NCBI RefSeq assembly: GCF_014635665.1
Contig: NZ_BMDG01000001.1
Location: 372,001-436,000, forward strand
Origin: Isoptericola cucumis
GTDB lineage: Bacteria > Actinomycetota > Actinomycetes > Actinomycetales > Cellulomonadaceae
DNA: 64,000 nucleotides
Direction: 5' to 3'
Notes under the pieces: model-generated
The model's database searches: none
Told to the model about the DNA's origin: nothing
What the model saw: the letters and a program-made list of their open reading frames with translations, nothing else
Translations under genes and position numbers: made by a program
Part shown: positions 61,642 to 64,000 of the stretch, in pieces
Position numbering within the stretch: position 1 is the first letter of the stretch
How the letters are laid out: every line of letters begins with the position of its first letter

Positions 61642-63039
61642 GTGAGCGTCGAACCTGCCGGGCCGGGCCCCTCCGGGCCGTGGTGGCGCACGCTCGCCCG
61701 CGCGCTGCGCACGCTCGCGACCGCCGACGACCGGCGGGGCGACGCCGTCACCGCCGTCCTCACGTTCCTCCTGGGGTGGCTCCTCATCGAGGTCGGCCTC
61801 GTCGACATCGTCCGCTGGGGCGGTCGCCTCGACGACCTCGACCCCGAGCCGTGGTGGCGCGTGGCGCTGCTCGCCGTCGGCTGCATGCTCATCCTCGTCA
61901 AGCGGGCGAACCCGATGCTCGCGCTGGCGGGCGGGCTCGTCGTGACGCTCGTGGACCTCGCGTGGGGCGGCACCCTCGCCGTCGTCCTCGTCCTGTGGGA
62001 CCTGCTGTACGGGGCGGCGCTGTGGTCGGGGCCGCGGGCCCGGGCCTGGCTGTGGGGCACGGCCCTGACCGTGAGCGTCGTCGGGGCGGTGGCCGCGGGC
62101 GAGGCCGCCCGCGACGTGCGCTACTTCGTCTACACCGGCCTGCAGCTCGGCGCCGTGCTGCTGGTGCCCATGTGGTGGGCCGACAACGTGCGGCAGAAGA
62201 CGGAGCTCGCCGAGCTCGAGCGGGCCCGCGCCGACGAGGCCGCCCGGGCCGCCGAGCTGGAGCGCGAGCGCGCGGCGGACCTCGCCACCATCGCCGAGCT
62301 CGACCGCCACGAGGCGGTGCAGGCCGAGCGCGCCGCGATGGCGCGCGACCTGCACGACGTCATCGCCTCGCACCTGTCCACCATCGCGATCCACTCCGGC
62401 GCCGCGCTCGCGGTGCCGCCCGACGACGCGGCCGGCGCGCGTCGGGACCGGGCCGCGCTCGAGCAGGTCCGCGCGAGCTCCGTCGCCTCGCTCGCGGAGA
62501 TGCGCGCCATGATCGAGCTGTTGCGCGCCGACGCCCCCCGCGACCCGCTGGCGGCCCCCGGCCGCCTCGACCGGCTCGGTGCCCTCGTCGACGACGCCCG
62601 GGCGGCGGGCGCCGACGTGACGGTCGAGGACCCCGACCGGGTCACGACGACCCCGCTGCCCGCCGCGACGGGCCAGGCCCTGCACCGCATCGCCCAGGAG
62701 GCCCTCACGAACGCCCGCAAGCACGCGCCGGGGGCGGCGGTCGTGGTGCGCCTCGCGCGCCACGACCTCCCGGAGCCCCGCCGGTCGGAGGTGGTGCTGG
62801 AGGTCCGCAGCGGCGCCCGCGGCGGCGCCCTGCCCGACGGCGCCCTGCCCGACGGCGCCCTTCCCGCGGGCGCCCTCAGCGCGGGTACCGGGATGCTCAC
62901 GATGCGCGAGCGGGCCGAGGGGGTGGGCGGCACGTTCGGCGGCGGCCCGGCGCCCGGCGGCGGCTGGCTGGTGCGCGCCGTCGTGCCCACGGACGCCGTC
63001 GCCGCCCTCGAGCCCGACCACACCGAGGAGGCCGTGTGA
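61642..63039 (+). CDS. NarL-type sensor histidine kinase
   Basis: This is a 465-residue kinase from GTG 61642. Five or six hydrophobic segments span about residues 35-180, followed by a coiled coil rich in Ala/Glu/Arg (about 185-235). The HisKA_3 block is MARDLHDVIASHLSTIAIHS (phospho-His near 242), and the N-box is ALTNARKHAP. The usual G1 block D-x-G-x-G is altered to VRSGARGG, and the ATP lid contains GALPDG repeats. The G2 block GTGMLTMRERAEGVGGTF is intact. It overlaps its response regulator (GTGA). The signal is unknown. Confidence 0.92.
   Translation: MSVEPAGPGPSGPWWRTLARALRTLATADDRRGDAVTAVLTFLLGWLLIEVGLVDIVRWGGRLDDLDPEPWWRVALLAVGCMLILVKRANPMLALAGGLVVTLVDLAWGGTLAVVLVLWDLLYGAALWSGPRARAWLWGTALTVSVVGAVAAGEAARDVRYFVYTGLQLGAVLLVPMWWADNVRQKTELAELERARADEAARAAELERERAADLATIAELDRHEAVQAERAAMARDLHDVIASHLSTIAIHSGAALAVPPDDAAGARRDRAALEQVRASSVASLAEMRAMIELLRADAPRDPLAAPGRLDRLGALVDDARAAGADVTVEDPDRVTTTPLPAATGQALHRIAQEALTNARKHAPGAAVVVRLARHDLPEPRRSEVVLEVRSGARGGALPDGALPDGALPAGALSAGTGMLTMRERAEGVGGTFGGGPAPGGGWLVRAVVPTDAVAALEPDHTEEAV
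62824..62883. repeat. 15-bp tandem repeats in the ATP lid of the histidine kinase
   Basis: Units: GGCGCCCTGCCCGAC twice (62824-62853), then GGCGCCCTTCCCGCG (62854-62868) and GGCGCCCTCAGCGCG (62869-62883). They encode Gly-Ala-Leu-Pro-Asp and variants. The repeat is in frame and lies between the G1 and G2 boxes, a region that closes over ATP. Confidence 0.85.
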
Positions 63040-63734
63040 GCACCCCGTCCCGCCCCGACGCGTCCGTGCGCGTCCTGCTGGCCGACGACCACGCCGCGAT
63101 CCGCGCCGGGCTGCGTCTGCTGCTCGACGCCGCGCCGGACGTGGAGGTCGTGGGCGAGGCCGCCGACGGCACCGCGGCCGTGACCAACGCGCGGGCGCTG
63201 CGCCCCGACGTCGTGCTCATGGACCTGCGCATGCCCGGCGTGGACGGCATCTCCGCCACCCGCACCATCACGGGCGAGGGGCTGGCCGCGGTGCTGGTGC
63301 TCACGACGTTCGACCTGGACGAGTACGTGGACGGCGCGCTGCGTGCCGGGGCCGCCGGGTTCCTGCTCAAGACGGCGGAGCCCGCCGCGCTGCTGGACGC
63401 GGTGCGGCGCGTCGCGGCCGGCGACGGCGTCCTCGCGCCCGAGGTCACCCGCCGCGTGCTCGCCCAGCTGACGGGCACCGCCGCCGCGCCGTCCGCCGCC
63501 GCCGCGCCGCCGAACCCGGCCGCCCCGGCGGATCCCCGGCTCGCGGGCCTCACGCCGCGCGAGGTCGACGTGCTGGGCGCGCTCGGCCGCGGGCTGTCCA
63601 ACCAGGGCATCGCGGACGAGCTCGTGATCACCGAGGCCACCGCCAAGACCCACGTGTCGCGCGTGCTCGCGAAGCTCGGCGTCGTGTCGCGGATGCAGGC
63701 GGCGATCGTCGCGCGGGACACGGGTCTGGCGTGA
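63036..63734 (+). CDS. NarL/LuxR-family response regulator
   Basis: This is a 232-residue two-domain regulator. The receiver domain has VRVLLADDHAAIRAG (acidic pocket), the phospho-acceptor Asp in DVVLMDLRMPGVDG near residue 64, and conserved Thr and Lys (LVLTTFDLDEY, GFLLKTAEP). An Ala/Pro-rich linker of about 25 residues follows. The C-terminal LuxR helix-turn-helix has LTPREVDVLGALGRGLSNQGIADEL and KTHVSRVLAKLGV. The GTG start overlaps the kinase stop. Targets are unknown. Confidence 0.95.
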   Translation: MSTPSRPDASVRVLLADDHAAIRAGLRLLLDAAPDVEVVGEAADGTAAVTNARALRPDVVLMDLRMPGVDGISATRTITGEGLAAVLVLTTFDLDEYVDGALRAGAAGFLLKTAEPAALLDAVRRVAAGDGVLAPEVTRRVLAQLTGTAAAPSAAAAPPNPAAPADPRLAGLTPREVDVLGALGRGLSNQGIADELVITEATAKTHVSRVLAKLGVVSRMQAAIVARDTGLA

Positions 63735-63819
63735 CGCGACGTGACCCGACCGCGGGGAGGATCGACGCCCTGCGGCGTGTCGCGCGGCGTCCGGGACGTG
63801 GAACCCCGCAGGAGCGGCG

Positions 63820-64000
63820 TCAGCCGACGGGAGCCAGGCCCGGGCTGCGCACCACCCGCGCGGCGTGCGCGGTGCCCGCCGCGAGCGCCCCGGCGAGGTC
63901 CGCCCCGCGCAGGTGCGCGTCGAGGAAGCCGGCGAAGAACCCGTCGCCCGCGCCGTTGGTGTCGACGACGTCGTCCACCCGCTCCGCGGGCACGTCGAGG
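63820..64000 (-). CDS. PfkB-family carbohydrate kinase, C-terminal end (rest outside window)
   Basis: The visible 60 codons end in a TGA at 63820-63822. They encode the PfkB signature 2, DTNGAGDGFFAGFLDAHL, which holds the catalytic base Asp in GAGD and the anion hole. A short helical C-terminus (GALAAGTAHAARVVRSPGLA) follows. Ribokinase, fructokinase or adenosine kinase-like enzymes all fit. The gene is convergent with the response regulator across 85 bp. Confidence 0.88.
   Translation of the reverse strand, partial: LDVPAERVDDVVDTNGAGDGFFAGFLDAHLRGADLAGALAAGTAHAARVVRSPGLAPVG

Overview
The window is a gene-dense, very GC-rich chromosomal segment of an actinobacterium. GTG starts are common, genes often overlap by ATGA, GTGA or TGATG, and the sequence shows an HspR-type (HAIR) operator before clpB, a c-di-AMP riboswitch before an NlpC/P60 gene, and several probable F420-linked enzymes. 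The overall gene style suggests Micrococcales, perhaps Cellulomonadaceae or Promicromonosporaceae. That placement is an inference, since no 16S rRNA is present. Both ends cut genes: a recD-like helicase on the left and a PfkB sugar kinase on the right.

Layout. 0-6 kb: recD end, an SdpI-like membrane protein, two luciferase-like oxidoreductases, an MBL-fold hydrolase and a VOC protein. 5.5-14.7 kb: purine biosynthesis on the minus strand (purA, a substrate-binding-like protein, purD, purC, then purS-purQ-GNAT), interrupted by a lipoprotein gene and by a lower-GC DUF4143 ATPase preceded by a palindromic repeat array. 14.8-18.6 kb: a partner-switching set (STAS, SpoIIE phosphatase with kinase-like ATPase domain, STAS) plus DUF3151. 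18.6-22.8 kb: fba, a TrmH-type methyltransferase, a HAD phosphatase and pyrE. 22.8-25.9 kb: a DrrAB-like exporter with three 15-bp operators and a TetR regulator carrying a coiled-coil tail. 26.8-28.2 kb: a VOC/TipAS-MerR operon behind a MerR-type promoter. 28.2-31.2 kb: exonuclease III, a septum-formation-like protein, and a riboswitch-controlled cell-wall hydrolase.

31.2-40.7 kb: a GMC oxidoreductase, clpB, a lipoprotein with a hydrolase, and an alkylation-repair pair (Ada/AlkA fusion plus Ogt). 40.7-48.3 kb: a cation diffusion facilitator and a complete Mrp-type Na+/H+ antiporter operon with fused subunits A and B. 48.4-57.4 kb: two members of an unrecognised protein family, dcd, a universal stress protein with two CrcB fluoride channels, tRNA-Gly(CCC), an MFS transporter, an F420-type reductase, a pirin, and a roughly 700-bp non-coding stretch with DnaA-box-like sites. 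57.4-64 kb: a TetR regulator, a sugar isomerase-like protein, a HAD enzyme, a phosphotransferase, a GAP-family membrane protein and a two-component system.

Most of the window is ordinary core genome. The observations most worth following are the DUF4143 gene and its palindromic array inside the purine cluster, the three-operator exporter switch, the non-coding DnaA-box-like region far from dnaA, the unrecognised paralog pair, and the regulated NlpC/P60 leader. I see no CRISPR array, prophage or intact insertion sequence.
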